64,000 bases of DNA, taken from assembly GCF_003515775.1 (NCBI RefSeq), contig NZ_QWEI01000010.1:91841-155840 (forward strand), in the 5' to 3' direction. Source of the DNA: Ureibacillus yapensis (GTDB taxonomy: Bacteria > Bacillota > Bacilli > Bacillales_A > Planococcaceae). A program made the translations under genes and the position numbers. Below the pieces are notes generated by a model. That model was given only the letters and a program-made list of their open reading frames with translations, did not search any database and was not told where the DNA came from. Of this stretch, positions 24,938 to 34,719 are shown in pieces (within the stretch, counting starts at the first letter, position 1; each line of letters begins with the position of its first letter).

Positions 24938-27565
24938 TTATTTCGCATCGTACCAAGTTTGGCCATAATCAAAATCCACCTTCAATGGAACTGACAACTG
25001 AATTGCATTCTCCATTACTTCCGGTACGATTTTTTCCAATCGTTCAATTTCCTCTTTTGGCGCTTCAAAAATCAATTCATCGTGCACCTGCAGCAATAGT
25101 TTCGTTTGAAGGCCTTCTTCTTTTAAGCGGGCATCCATGTCGATCATGGCTTTTTTAATAATATCAGCCGCGCTGCCCTGGATTGGCGTATTCATGGCCG
25201 TACGTTCCGCAAAACTGCGCAGATTGAAGTTTCGGCTCGTAATATCCGGCAAATAGCGTCGGCGATTTAAAATCGTAGTTACAAATCCTTTTAATTTCGC
25301 TTCTTGCACAATCGTTTCCATATACTCTTTTACGCCCGGGAAGCTATGCAAATACTTATCAATAAATTGTGCTGCTTCCTTGCGGGTAATGTTCAAGCTT
25401 TGCGACAGCCCATAGTCGCTTATTCCATATACAATTCCGAAGTTTACGGCTTTAGCCGCACGTCGCATATTGGAAGTTACCTCATCGGCTTCCACATGGA
25501 ATACATCCATGGCTGTACGTGTATGAATGTCCATCCCCACATTGAATGCTTCAACCAATGCCTCATCGTTGGACATATGAGCCAAAACACGCAATTCAAT
25601 TTGCGAATAGTCTGCAGCAAATAAAACCCAACCTTCTTGAGAAGGCACAAAAGCCTGGCGAATCTTACGCCCCTCTTCCAGGCGAATCGGAATATTTTGC
25701 AGGTTCGGGTCGGTTGAACTCAAGCGGCCTGTTGATGTCAGGGCTTGCTGGAATCGCGTATGCACCTTGCTATCTTCAGGGTGGACTTCTTTGATCAGCC
25801 CTTCAATATAGGTGGATTGGAGTTTTGCCAGTTGTCGATAATCCAAGATATATTGCACAATTTTATGCTCGGATTGCAGCTTTTCCAATACATCGGCGGC
25901 CGTTGAATAACCTGTCTTTGTTTTCTTCACGACCGGAAGTCCCAGCTTCTCGAACAGAATAACCCCTAATTGTTTTGGTGAATTAATATTAAATTTCTCC
26001 CCGGCCAATTCATGAATTTCTGTTTCCAAGGCGGAAATTTTTTTTTCCAGCTCCCCACCCATTTTCTCGAGTGTGGATATATCCACTTTAATACCTTCGC
26101 TTTCCATCGCGCCAAGGATGGATGCAAGCGGAAGCTCCAGATCGTAATACAGATCGAATTGTTCATTTTCCTTCAATTTTTCTTCGATAATCGGCTGCAA
26201 TGACCAAATGGCAAACGCTTTGCGGCTAACATGCTCAGCTAAAGTGCTCTCATTTGGAACCGACCATTTCGAACCTTTACCGTATATGGTTTCGTTCGCT
26301 TGTATATCCGTGTAGCCAAATTCTTTTGCAAGCGTCGCTACATCATCGCCTGAAATTGCCGGATTCACGATATAGCTAGCAAGAAGCAAATCAAATTCCA
26401 CACCGCGCAGCTCAATCCCGGCGCGTTTTAATATGGCTTGCGCCGCTTTGCTATCTGACATGTATTTTTTCTTCGACTCATCTTCCAGCCAATTCTTAAT
26501 AGCCTCGCTTTGCTGCATGTCTTCAAACGTTATATAAAACGTTCGTTCGCCATCCGTAAAAGAGAATCCAAGAATGAGGCAGGTATGATAATGTTCGTTT
26601 TCCATTTCTACATGCACGGCCATCACGTCTTTCAACATGTCGTCAGGTACGTCTTTCACGATTTCGAATGATATCTCCGCCGTTTCTTTTTCTTCAACTT
26701 TATAATCGCTTTTGTCGATCAATGACTTAAAGGAAAGCTCCTGCCAAACATTCAGCACCTCTTCTTCATTTGGTCCTGGATATTCAATATCCTCCAATTT
26801 GAGATCAATTGGCGCTTCAGTGAAAATCGTGGCAAGCTTTTTGGACATTTTGGCTTGTTCTTCATTTTCGATTAACTTGTCTTTCATTTTTGATTTTTTC
26901 ATGTTGTCGATTTGTTCATATAAGGCTTCTACAGAACCATATTCTTTCAATAATTTAATGGCCGTTTTTTCGCCCACACCCGGCACACCCGGAATATTAT
27001 CGGAGGTATCCCCCATCAGCCCCTTCATATCGATAATTTGCTGAGGCGATAGCCCGTATTTCTCCTCAATATGGGATGGCGTATATTTTTCTATGTCCGT
27101 CATGCCTTTTCTAGTGATGTATACAGTCACTTGATCTGTTGCCAACTGGGTTAAATCTTTATCCCCGGAAACAATAATGACGTCCATATCTTCCGTTTCC
27201 GCTTGTTTCGCGAGAGTACCGATAATATCATCTGCTTCATACAGCTCTTTTTCATATCGCTTGATTTGGTATGCATCAATCAATTTTCGCAAGTAAGGAA
27301 ATTGTTCCGAAAGTTCGGGCGGTGTCTTTTGCCGTCCACCTTTATATTCGCCATAAGACTCATGGCGAAATGTTGTTTTCCCGGCATCAAAGGCCACAAG
27401 AATTTTTGTTGGTTTTTCTTCTTCCAAAATTTTTTGAAGCATTGTCGTGAAACCATATACTGCATTTGTATGAATCCCGCTTTCATTTGTCAGCAATGGC
27501 AATGCAAAGAATGCCCGATATGCCAAACTATTTCCATCTAACAATAATACCTTCTCTTTACCCAT
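24938..27565 (-). CDS. polA: DNA polymerase I
   Basis: An 875-residue repair and Okazaki-fragment polymerase. The 5' nuclease domain (1-295) has DGNSLAYRAFFALP, EADDIIGTLA and GDKDLTQL. The central 3'-5' exonuclease-like domain lacks the catalytic acidic residues (VHVEMEN where D-x-E is expected), as in B. subtilis, so it should not proofread. The polymerase domain has motif A DYSQIELRVLAH, motif B RRAAKAVNFGIVYG and motif C LLQVHDELIFEAP. The ATG at 27565 with an AGAAGGAG site is chosen over the frame start at 27589. Confidence 0.97.
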   Translation of the reverse strand: MGKEKVLLLDGNSLAYRAFFALPLLTNESGIHTNAVYGFTTMLQKILEEEKPTKILVAFDAGKTTFRHESYGEYKGGRQKTPPELSEQFPYLRKLIDAYQIKRYEKELYEADDIIGTLAKQAETEDMDVIIVSGDKDLTQLATDQVTVYITRKGMTDIEKYTPSHIEEKYGLSPQQIIDMKGLMGDTSDNIPGVPGVGEKTAIKLLKEYGSVEALYEQIDNMKKSKMKDKLIENEEQAKMSKKLATIFTEAPIDLKLEDIEYPGPNEEEVLNVWQELSFKSLIDKSDYKVEEKETAEISFEIVKDVPDDMLKDVMAVHVEMENEHYHTCLILGFSFTDGERTFYITFEDMQQSEAIKNWLEDESKKKYMSDSKAAQAILKRAGIELRGVEFDLLLASYIVNPAISGDDVATLAKEFGYTDIQANETIYGKGSKWSVPNESTLAEHVSRKAFAIWSLQPIIEEKLKENEQFDLYYDLELPLASILGAMESEGIKVDISTLEKMGGELEKKISALETEIHELAGEKFNINSPKQLGVILFEKLGLPVVKKTKTGYSTAADVLEKLQSEHKIVQYILDYRQLAKLQSTYIEGLIKEVHPEDSKVHTRFQQALTSTGRLSSTDPNLQNIPIRLEEGRKIRQAFVPSQEGWVLFAADYSQIELRVLAHMSNDEALVEAFNVGMDIHTRTAMDVFHVEADEVTSNMRRAAKAVNFGIVYGISDYGLSQSLNITRKEAAQFIDKYLHSFPGVKEYMETIVQEAKLKGFVTTILNRRRYLPDITSRNFNLRSFAERTAMNTPIQGSAADIIKKAMIDMDARLKEEGLQTKLLLQVHDELIFEAPKEEIERLEKIVPEVMENAIQLSVPLKVDFDYGQTWYDAK

Positions 27566-27659
27566 TAATTGTTCTCCTTCTTCGCACACTTAGTCGATTG
27601 GATGAATGTACTTTCTCTTCTAACTTTATCTCTTCACCCGTCTTTTTTCCATTATAAAA

Positions 27660-27690
27660 CACGTACCGGTTTGAAAACGACCGATACGTG
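27660..27690 (-). terminator. Terminator between the membrane-protein gene and polA
   Basis: CACGTACCGGT pairs with ACCGATACGTG (one mismatch) and TTTTATAA follows on the minus strand, 19 bases after the stop of the upstream gene. Confidence 0.72.
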
Positions 27691-27708
27691 CTATATATAA
27701 GGTATAGA

Positions 27709-28149
27709 TTAGTTATGCAATTTAGGTGTTTGGTTTTTGGATAACTTCGGATAGAAAATTTCTTCATAAATAACTGTCATCAAAAATGCATTCATGAAGG
27801 AAAATACCAGATACATTGGCATGCCCCCAAGATCAAATACCATCAAATTCCGTACAAACACTTCCACGAATCCAACTTGGGAGAAGTAGAAAATCATCCC
27901 CACTCCAACTTGCCAAATCGGGCGCTTGTCTTTTCTTTGCTGGAATCGAAATACCTTCTTAAAAGTATCACGAACATCTTCTGCTATAAAATATGTAAGT
28001 ACCAAGAAAACAATAAATATCACCGGAATATGTAAAACGTCAATAGTTAACCAAGAATACGGAGTTGCTTTAAAGATAGAAGTAATCGAACAGGCCATGA
28101 CAAATGCAAGGAGAACATTTTGAATTAATTTATTAAGTTTGAACAACAC
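27709..28149 (-). CDS. Four-helix membrane protein of unknown function
   Basis: A 146-residue protein with four hydrophobic segments at about 11-28, 36-54, 80-100 and 108-128 and a basic loop between the second and third (RFQQRKDKRP). Initiation is probably the GTG at 28149, 7 bases after GAGGG; the nearby ATG at 28153 is out of frame and soon stops. I do not recognise the family. It lies between polA and phoR on the same strand, isolated by terminators on both sides. Confidence 0.65.
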   Translation of the reverse strand: MLFKLNKLIQNVLLAFVMACSITSIFKATPYSWLTIDVLHIPVIFIVFLVLTYFIAEDVRDTFKKVFRFQQRKDKRPIWQVGVGMIFYFSQVGFVEVFVRNLMVFDLGGMPMYLVFSFMNAFLMTVIYEEIFYPKLSKNQTPKLHN

Positions 28150-28297
28150 TCATTCCCTCTTTCTCTTTTCCTCTTTCTAAGTAACTATTATAACAAGAAA
28201 TTTATTAATAGGAAGTAGTAAATTATGCGCCTTTTTACCCATTTATTTGAAATTATGACAATTAATAAACCAGCTTTTTTCTAAGTAAGCAAAAAAA

Positions 28298-28318
28298 AAT
28301 GCCCCATACGGGGACATT
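28298..28318 (-). terminator. Terminator of phoPR
   Basis: AATGTCCCC / GGGGCATT (one bulge) on the minus strand is followed by nine Ts. The remaining part of the 28150-28431 gap is AT-rich, without other features. Confidence 0.85.
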
Positions 28319-28431
28319 TTTTTAATTTATGTTTTCCTAATTACTAAATCTGAAACAGGGGGGTTTCTATATACAATCATATGGTAGAAGTATGAATACT
28401 TCATAACAACATTGTAAATATATTGTTAATT

Positions 28432-29877
28432 TCATTTTTTCAATGGAATAAATACCTTGATGCAAGTCCCTTTCCCCACGGTACTTTCTACATTGATTTT
28501 TCCTTGATGCGCCTCGATCAAGTGCTTAACAATGGCGAGACCCAGTCCTGTTCCGCCTGAATTTCGGCTGCGGGCTCTATCCACCCGGTAAAATCTCTCA
28601 AAAATGCGGGCAATCTCACTTTTTTCAATACCAATTCCTTGGTCCTCTACTTCAATGATTCCATACTCATCATTTTCTTTTATACGCAATGTGACCGTTG
28701 TATCTTCCGGAGAATACGTAATCGCATTGGCAATAAGATTGGTAAAAATCTGGATCAGTCGATTAAAGTCGCCCATCACAGTTACGTCCCGCTTAATATC
28801 CACGTTAAACTGCATGTTTTTTTCATCCAGTCTAGGGCTTGTTAATTCCACTGCACGGATCAGTACTTCCTGCAGGCTGGAAGGCATAATGGTGACTGAG
28901 AAACCATGTTGTTCAATCTTCGATAATTCGAGCAGATCCTGAATCAGCATTTGCAGGCGATAGCTTTCTTGATAGATAATATCCAAAAATGAAATAAGCA
29001 TTTTTTCATCTTTAAAAGCGCCATCCAATAATGTTTCGGAAAAACCTTTAATGGAAGTGATTGGCGTTCTTAATTCATGAGACACATTTGCTACAAAATC
29101 TTTGCGGATTTGTTCCAGACGAATCAACTCGGAAATATCATGCATGACGATGACGACACCCAACCAACGGCCATGATCTCCCATGACTGGGGCGCCGTAC
29201 ACTTGTTTATATTGGATTTCCTGATGGATTTCCACTTCGATTTGCTTCCGATAAGGCTGCTCGGTCAAAAAAACATGATCGATAAATTTTTCGATTTCAT
29301 TGGGCAATCCGATTGTCAAGAAATTACGGCCTTTCACCTCATCGATGGACAATTCGAAGCCCTCCAAAAATTGGCGGTTCACGATGGAAACAGTAGCTTC
29401 ACGATCAATCATGATCAGCGCACTGCCCATATTTTCGATTAACGTTTTTAAACGTTCTTCTTCGATTTCCCGAATTTTCCCCATTTCTTGTAGGTTCCTA
29501 GCCAAAACATTAACCGAATTTCTAAGCTCGATAATGCTTGCCGGTCCTACCGCATAAGCCCTTGCGCGGTAATTGCCTTTTGTTAGCTCTTTCGCGGTAA
29601 GGGTGATATTTTCGATGGGATCCAGCAAATTACGAATTAAATGATGTGCTGCAAAACCGACCAATGCATAGGATAAGGCCATTAAAAAAATAAGGATAAA
29701 GGTAAATTGTTTATCGATTTGTTCTATTTTTTCTGCATTGATTGCCAGATTATTTTTTTCGAGGAAGTTTTCGATAAAATAAGGAAAAAGCTGACCCAAG
29801 ACAAAGCCAAGGACAGCGAAAATACATCCGGTTAATAGGATGAAGGCAACAAATAATCGGTTATGGTATGCCTTCAT
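28432..29877 (-). CDS. phoR: Phosphate-response sensor histidine kinase PhoR, short form
   Basis: A 481-residue membrane kinase. Two transmembrane helices (about 8-30 and 57-79) enclose only a ~27-residue outer loop. HAMP (80-132) and PAS (about 140-250) domains follow, then HisKA with the phosphorylated H267 in VSHELRTP, and HATPase motifs including ITYSPEDTTVTL, DQGIGI and GGTGLGLAIVKH. B. subtilis PhoR has 579 residues because of a larger extracytoplasmic PAS domain, which is missing here. It overlaps phoP by 4 bases, so the two are translationally coupled. The PhoR name rests on the pairing and the location next to mdh. Confidence 0.88.
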   Translation of the reverse strand: MKAYHNRLFVAFILLTGCIFAVLGFVLGQLFPYFIENFLEKNNLAINAEKIEQIDKQFTFILIFLMALSYALVGFAAHHLIRNLLDPIENITLTAKELTKGNYRARAYAVGPASIIELRNSVNVLARNLQEMGKIREIEEERLKTLIENMGSALIMIDREATVSIVNRQFLEGFELSIDEVKGRNFLTIGLPNEIEKFIDHVFLTEQPYRKQIEVEIHQEIQYKQVYGAPVMGDHGRWLGVVIVMHDISELIRLEQIRKDFVANVSHELRTPITSIKGFSETLLDGAFKDEKMLISFLDIIYQESYRLQMLIQDLLELSKIEQHGFSVTIMPSSLQEVLIRAVELTSPRLDEKNMQFNVDIKRDVTVMGDFNRLIQIFTNLIANAITYSPEDTTVTLRIKENDEYGIIEVEDQGIGIEKSEIARIFERFYRVDRARSRNSGGTGLGLAIVKHLIEAHQGKINVESTVGKGTCIKVFIPLKK

Positions 29878-30587
29878 AGGCTTTTTGGCTCCTCGAATTT
29901 ATAGCCAATTCCTCTTATTGTTTTGATAAACTTCGGCTTACGGCTATTTTCTTCAATTTTATCCCGCAAATGACTGATATGTACATCCACAATTCGCGTA
30001 TCGCCTGCAAAGTCATAATTCCATACCGCACTTAAAAGTTGATCGCGCGTCAATACACGATTTTTGTTTTCCAATAAATAAACAAGCAATTCGAATTCTT
30101 TTGGTGTGAATTCAATTGTATCTTCATCGAGGAAAGCTTCGAAACGGTTTGGATATACTTGCAGTTTGCCAAATTGATAGACTGTATTTTCGGATTCCTC
30201 AAATTCTTGCTGCGGAGCCGGGTTGAAACGCCGAAGTACCGCTTTTACCCGAGCAATGACTTCACGAGGACTAAAAGGTTTTGTCATATAGTCATCTGCA
30301 CCCAGTTCCAAGCCCAACACTTTATCGAACTCGTCATCACGTGCAGTTAGCATTATGATAGGAATATTGCGTTTCTGGCTGCGCAATTCTTTGCAGACCT
30401 CCATACCATCCATCGTTGGCAACATTAAATCCAATAATAATAAGTCAGGGGTATGTTCAATTGCCAGGTCAAAGCCTTCTTTCCCATCATGTGCAAGCAA
30501 AACTTCATAACCTGCGCGTTCTAAATTGTACTTTAATAAAGTAGCAATTGATACTTCATCTTCTACGACTAAAATTGTTTTCGACAT
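29874..30587 (-). CDS. phoP: Phosphate-response regulator PhoP
   Basis: A 237-residue OmpR-family response regulator. The receiver domain has the acidic pair ED/E at 9-11, the phosphoacceptor D53 (LLLLDLMLP), T and K in LTARD and TKPFSP; the winged helix has LSAVWNYDFAGDTRIVDVHISHLRDK and IRGIGYKFE at the end. It is the first gene of phoPR, and the location beside mdh-icd-citZ matches B. subtilis. Confidence 0.95.
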   Translation of the reverse strand: MSKTILVVEDEVSIATLLKYNLERAGYEVLLAHDGKEGFDLAIEHTPDLLLLDLMLPTMDGMEVCKELRSQKRNIPIIMLTARDDEFDKVLGLELGADDYMTKPFSPREVIARVKAVLRRFNPAPQQEFEESENTVYQFGKLQVYPNRFEAFLDEDTIEFTPKEFELLVYLLENKNRVLTRDQLLSAVWNYDFAGDTRIVDVHISHLRDKIEENSRKPKFIKTIRGIGYKFEEPKSL

Positions 30588-30738
30588 AAACTACCTCCAA
30601 TGATGATCTGAAACCCCCATTTCAAATCAGTAAAGAACATCTCTAGCAGGCGGTCTTTATAACCTTTATGTAGCTGCTTTTTTGCAGCACCCCAATCACT
30701 TACGCCTAGGCATATCTGAGCTAGTTAGAGCTATCTTC

Positions 30739-30767
30739 ATAGTATCAATTATTTCTGAAAATAACAA
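30739..30767 (-). promoter_or_regulatory. Candidate promoter of phoPR
   Basis: TTGTTA (30762-30767) and TACTAT (30739-30744) are spaced by 17 bases on the minus strand, with a GCTGC-T6-GCAGC hairpin (30673-30688) in the resulting leader. I saw no clear array of TTAACA-type Pho boxes in the 326-base gap. Confidence 0.35.
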
Positions 30768-30873
30768 CGTCTAGACACACTTAAGGCCTTTACAATAAAC
30801 TTCCATCCCTTGGAATCCGGGGATTTTAATGGGTGGTTGGTTGGTTGTCAAACGCTATCAGCCGATATAAAAA

Positions 30874-30898
30874 AATCGGGTGGATTTACCACCCGATT
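30874..30898 (-). terminator. Terminator of citZ-icd-mdh
   Basis: A perfect 10-bp stem AATCGGGTGG / CCACCCGATT with a 5-nt loop is followed by TTTTT on the minus strand, 15 bases after the mdh stop. Confidence 0.9.
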
Positions 30899-30913
30899 CC
30901 ATCCTCCATTTCA

Positions 30914-31852
30914 CTATTCCAAAATAGCCATAACATCTCTAACACCTTGCGCGGAAACATCCAACGCCGCTTTTTCACTTTCCGTTAACTCGAGTTCGAA
31001 TATTTTCTCGATTCCGTCAGCACCAAGGAGTGTTGGAACCCCTAGGTAAATTCCTTCATAGCCGTACTCGCCTTCTAGAAAAGCTACAGAAGGCAAGATT
31101 CGTTTTTGGTCTTTAATAATCGCTTCAGCCATCTCGATTAGGGCGGCTGCCGGTGCATAATATGCCGAACCATTCCCCAGCAAATTAACGATTTCTCCAC
31201 CGCCAACGCGTGTACGTTGTACGATTTCCTGGAGTCGTTCCGGTGAAATCAACATCTCTAAAGGTATGCCGCCTGCATAAGAATAACGAGTTAATGGAAC
31301 CATTGTGTCCCCGTGCCCTCCCAATACAAAGCCTTTAATATCCTTTACGGAGACGTTTAATTCTTCAGCAACAAAGGCACAAAAGCGCGCAGTATCCAGG
31401 ATGCCGGATTGGCCGATTACACGGCTTTTAGGAAATCCTGTTTCTTTAAAGACCGTATAAGTCATGGCATCTACCGGATTTGTTAAAACCAGGATGATTG
31501 CATTTGGCGAGTATTTTGCGATTTCTGTTGCCACGCTTTTCATTACTTTTTGGTTGATTTGCACCAAATCATCACGGCTCATCCCCGGTTTTCGCGCAAC
31601 GCCGGCTGTAATGATCACGACATCCGAGTCTGCTGTATGCACATAGTCGGATGTCCCTTTTACATAGGAATCAAAGCCTTGAACAGGAGCCGCTTCCCAC
31701 ATATCCAGCGCCTTTCCCTTTGTTGGGTTTTCTGCTTGCGGGATATCAACCAACACTACGTCTCCAAGTTCTTTTTGGGCTGCAAGAAATGCTGCTGTTG
31801 CACCTGTAAAACCAGCACCGATTACGGATATTTTTTTACGCTTTAACGACAT
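30914..31852 (-). CDS. mdh: Malate dehydrogenase
   Basis: A 312-residue LDH-like NAD-dependent malate dehydrogenase. It has the Rossmann motif [10 protein letters not shown] near residue 11 followed by VLVDI (Asp for NAD), the mobile-loop arginine in [17 protein letters not shown], and the catalytic GGHGDTMVP His. The R at loop position 81-87 selects oxaloacetate over pyruvate. It is the last gene of the citZ-icd-mdh TCA operon; the conserved order and shared strand support cotranscription. Confidence 0.96.
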   Translation of the reverse strand: MSLKRKKISVIGAGFTGATAAFLAAQKELGDVVLVDIPQAENPTKGKALDMWEAAPVQGFDSYVKGTSDYVHTADSDVVIITAGVARKPGMSRDDLVQINQKVMKSVATEIAKYSPNAIILVLTNPVDAMTYTVFKETGFPKSRVIGQSGILDTARFCAFVAEELNVSVKDIKGFVLGGHGDTMVPLTRYSYAGGIPLEMLISPERLQEIVQRTRVGGGEIVNLLGNGSAYYAPAAALIEMAEAIIKDQKRILPSVAFLEGEYGYEGIYLGVPTLLGADGIEKIFELELTESEKAALDVSAQGVRDVMAILE

Positions 31853-31929
31853 GTATAACGCCCCTTTATTTCGCTATTTGGCAAAATTGCTCTATTAAAA
31901 TAGTACTCTTGCTATGGAAATAACTAAAC

Positions 31930-31983
31930 AAGGGCAGCTTTCAATCATAAAGTATGGTTACTTCATTCATAAAAGCTGCCCTT
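31930..31983 (-). terminator. Long-loop hairpin between icd and mdh
   Basis: AAGGGCAGCTT and AAGCTGCCCTT form a perfect 11-bp stem with a 32-nt loop. Lacking a strong U-run, it may be a partial terminator or an RNA-stability element that sets icd:mdh stoichiometry. Confidence 0.5.
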
Positions 31984-32013
31984 TTAGTCAAAGATGCGTA
32001 TTTAAATTATAGA

Positions 32014-33279
32014 TTAAAGGTTTTTGATTAACTCGTTAGCGAATTCAGAACATTTCACTTCTGTTGCGCCATCCATTAAACGAGCGAAGTCATAAGTAAC
32101 AACTTTGGAAGCGATTGTTTTTTCAACAGATGCAGTTACTAAATCTGCCGCTTCTTGCCATCCTAAGTGTTCAAGCATTAATACGCCTGAAAGCAATACA
32201 GAAGATGGGTTTACTTTGTCTTGTCCAGCATATTTTGGTGCTGTACCGTGAGTAGCTTCGAAGATCGCATGTCCAGTTACATAGTTGATGTTAGCTCCTG
32301 GAGCGATACCGATCCCACCAACTTGTGCAGCCAATGCGTCGGAAATATAGTCACCGTTCAAGTTCATTGTAGCTACTACATCGAACTCTTTCGGACGAGT
32401 TAAGATTTGTTGCAAGAAGATATCGGCGATTGAATCTTTTACGATGATTTTACCAGCAGCCACTGCTTCGTCTTGTGCTTTGTTGGCAGCTTCTGTACCT
32501 TGTTCTTCTTTGATTTTATCGTATTGGCCCCAAGTGAATACTTGATCGCCGTATTCGCGTTCAGCTAAATCATAGCCCCATTGCTTGAATCCACCTTCAG
32601 TGAATTTCATGATGTTCCCTTTGTGTACCAAAGTAACAGATGGGCGGTTATGTTTAATCGCGTATTCGATTGCTGCACGTACTAGACGCTCTGTACCTTC
32701 TACTGATACTGGTTTAATACCGATACCTGAAGTTTCTGGGAAACGAATTTTGTTAACGCCCATTTCTTCTTTCAAGAAGTTGATCACTTTTTTCACTTCT
32801 TCAGAACCTTGAGCATATTCAATACCAGCGTAGATATCTTCTGTATTTTCACGGAAGATGACCATATCAACATCTTCTGGGTGTTTAACTGGGGAAGGAA
32901 CACCTTCGAAGTGACGTACTGGACGCAAGCATACGTATAAGTCAAGTTGTTGACGCAATGCTACGTTCAATGAACGGATTCCTCCACCGATTGGAGTTGT
33001 AAGAGGTCCTTTAATAGCGATTAGATATTCGTTGATTTTATCTAAAGTTTCTTGTGGTAACCATTCACCAGTTTGGTTAAATGCTTTTTCTCCAGCAAGA
33101 ACTTCCAACCATTCAATTTTCTTTTCGCCATTGTAAGCTTTTTCAACAGCTGCATCGATTACTCGAGATGCTGCAGCCCAGATATCTGGACCAATTCCGT
33201 CACCCTCGATGAAAGGAATTGTTGGATTGTTTGGTACGTTTAGTACGCCGTTTTCTACTACGATTTTACCGTTAGTCAT
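32014..33279 (-). CDS. icd: NADP-dependent isocitrate dehydrogenase
   Basis: A 421-residue enzyme that oxidises isocitrate to 2-oxoglutarate. Visible are the [13 protein letters not shown] substrate segment with the phosphorylatable-type Ser, [14 protein letters not shown], the [12 protein letters not shown] loop, the [12 protein letters not shown] catalytic Lys and the DYISDALAA metal site. The ATG at 33279 follows GGGAGG; the alternative at 33309 is rejected because it adds a non-homologous decapeptide. It is the middle gene of citZ-icd-mdh. Confidence 0.96.
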   Translation of the reverse strand: MTNGKIVVENGVLNVPNNPTIPFIEGDGIGPDIWAAASRVIDAAVEKAYNGEKKIEWLEVLAGEKAFNQTGEWLPQETLDKINEYLIAIKGPLTTPIGGGIRSLNVALRQQLDLYVCLRPVRHFEGVPSPVKHPEDVDMVIFRENTEDIYAGIEYAQGSEEVKKVINFLKEEMGVNKIRFPETSGIGIKPVSVEGTERLVRAAIEYAIKHNRPSVTLVHKGNIMKFTEGGFKQWGYDLAEREYGDQVFTWGQYDKIKEEQGTEAANKAQDEAVAAGKIIVKDSIADIFLQQILTRPKEFDVVATMNLNGDYISDALAAQVGGIGIAPGANINYVTGHAIFEATHGTAPKYAGQDKVNPSSVLLSGVLMLEHLGWQEAADLVTASVEKTIASKVVTYDFARLMDGATEVKCSEFANELIKNL

Positions 33280-33308
33280 GAATGATGCCTCCCTATATTC
33301 ATAAGTCA

Positions 33309-33332
33309 AGGACTGTGGGTTTTCACAGTCCT
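33309..33332 (-). terminator. Intercistronic hairpin between citZ and icd
   Basis: AGGACTGTG / CACAGTCCT with a 6-nt loop lies in the 80-base citZ-icd gap. There is no U-run, so an RNA-processing or attenuation role is more likely than full termination. Confidence 0.5.
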
Positions 33333-33359
33333 AGACAATTTTAACATATTATCTAAAAA

Positions 33360-34475
33360 TTAGCGCTCTTCAATTGGAACATATTTTTGCATTCCAGGTC
33401 CTACATATTCTGCACGAGGACGAATTAAGCGGTTATTAGCATATTGTTCAAGGATATGTGCAATCCAGCCAGAAGTACGAGACACAGCGAAGATTGGTGT
33501 GAACAGGTCATGTTCGATTCCAAGCGAATCATAAACTGATGCCGAGAAGAAATCTACGTTTGCCGGTAGATTTTTTTGCCCAACAATCATGTCATGAATT
33601 TTCACGGACATTTCGTATAATTCTGGTTTGCCAGTTAATTTAGTTAATTTTTCGCTCATTACACGCAAGTGTTTTGCACGTGGATCACCTTTGCGGTAAA
33701 CACGGTGTCCGAAGCCCATGATTTTTTCTTTGTTATCTAATTTCGTTTGAATATAAGATTCAACATTGTCGATTGAACCGATTTCAGACAACATTTTCAT
33801 TACTTGCTCGTTGGCTCCACCGTGTAGAGGACCTTTTAATGCGCCGATCGCTGCAGTAACACCAGAATACATATCTGATAATGTAGCTACACAAACGCGA
33901 GCAGTAAATGTTGATGCATTTAGCTCATGGTCGGCATGCAGTACCAATGCTTTGTTGAATGCTTCGATTTCAATTTCAGCTGGTTCTTTGCCATGTAACA
34001 TATATAAGAAGTTTGCAGCATATCCTAATTCAGGTTTTGGTGCAATTGGTTCCAATCCTTTACGGATACGAGAGAAACCAGTTACGATTGTGGAAATTTT
34101 TGCTTGCAGACGAATTGCTTTGCGATAGTTCGCTTCTGGAGACATATCATCTGCTTCTTCATCAAATACACCTAGAGTTGAAATCGCCGAGCGTAATGCA
34201 GCCATTGGATGTACTGTTTGCAGCGGGTATGATTTAAATTGGTCAAAGATCGCTTGAGGTACTTCGGCATTCTCTGCTAATTGTTTCGTTAACTCAGCTA
34301 GCTCGTCCGCTTTAGGTAAACGAGTGTGCCAAAGTAAATACACTACCTCTTCAAATGTAGCGTTCTCAGTTAAATCATCAATATCATAACCAACGTATGT
34401 AAGTGTGTCGTCGATAATTGAACTGATTTTTGTTTCTGCAGCTACGATACCTTCTAAACCGCGTGTTGCTGTCAT
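33360..34475 (-). CDS. citZ: Citrate synthase
   Basis: A 371-residue short Gram-positive citrate synthase, the entry enzyme of the TCA cycle. Catalytic signatures are GPLHGGANEQVM (His), GFGHRVYRKGDPRAKHLR (second His) and NVDFFSASVYDSLGI (the catalytic Asp). There is no N-terminal regulatory extension of the E. coli type. It is first in citZ-icd-mdh, with a good promoter and a cre-like element upstream. Confidence 0.96.
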   Translation of the reverse strand: MTATRGLEGIVAAETKISSIIDDTLTYVGYDIDDLTENATFEEVVYLLWHTRLPKADELAELTKQLAENAEVPQAIFDQFKSYPLQTVHPMAALRSAISTLGVFDEEADDMSPEANYRKAIRLQAKISTIVTGFSRIRKGLEPIAPKPELGYAANFLYMLHGKEPAEIEIEAFNKALVLHADHELNASTFTARVCVATLSDMYSGVTAAIGALKGPLHGGANEQVMKMLSEIGSIDNVESYIQTKLDNKEKIMGFGHRVYRKGDPRAKHLRVMSEKLTKLTGKPELYEMSVKIHDMIVGQKNLPANVDFFSASVYDSLGIEHDLFTPIFAVSRTSGWIAHILEQYANNRLIRPRAEYVGPGMQKYVPIEER

Positions 34476-34560
34476 AAAAAATCGCTCCCTCTTAAAATAT
34501 TTTACTTGTAAGTGCTTTCTTTTACATGTAGCACTAAAGTTCTGCTCATATGAACCTATA

Positions 34561-34609
34561 AGTAAATCGCTTACATTGCTATTATAATAAATTTTGACGG
34601 CTTTGTGAA
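34561..34609 (-). promoter_or_regulatory. citZ promoter with adjacent cre-like site
   Basis: On the minus strand TTCACA (34604-34609) and TATAAT (34581-34586) have a 17-base spacer. Immediately downstream ATGTAAGCGATTTACTT (34561-34577) resembles a catabolite-responsive element (TGTAAGCGnTTWCA) with two mismatches. CcpA and CcpC control of citZ is established in B. subtilis. Confidence 0.5.
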
Positions 34610-34719
34610 TGAAATTGAAATAATTTAAGAAAAACTCGAATAGATAATGGAAAAAATGTTTAAAAGAGAATATTCAGATTTTAACGAGAGTTGAATTACA
34701 TAAAATAGAGGTGGTAACT

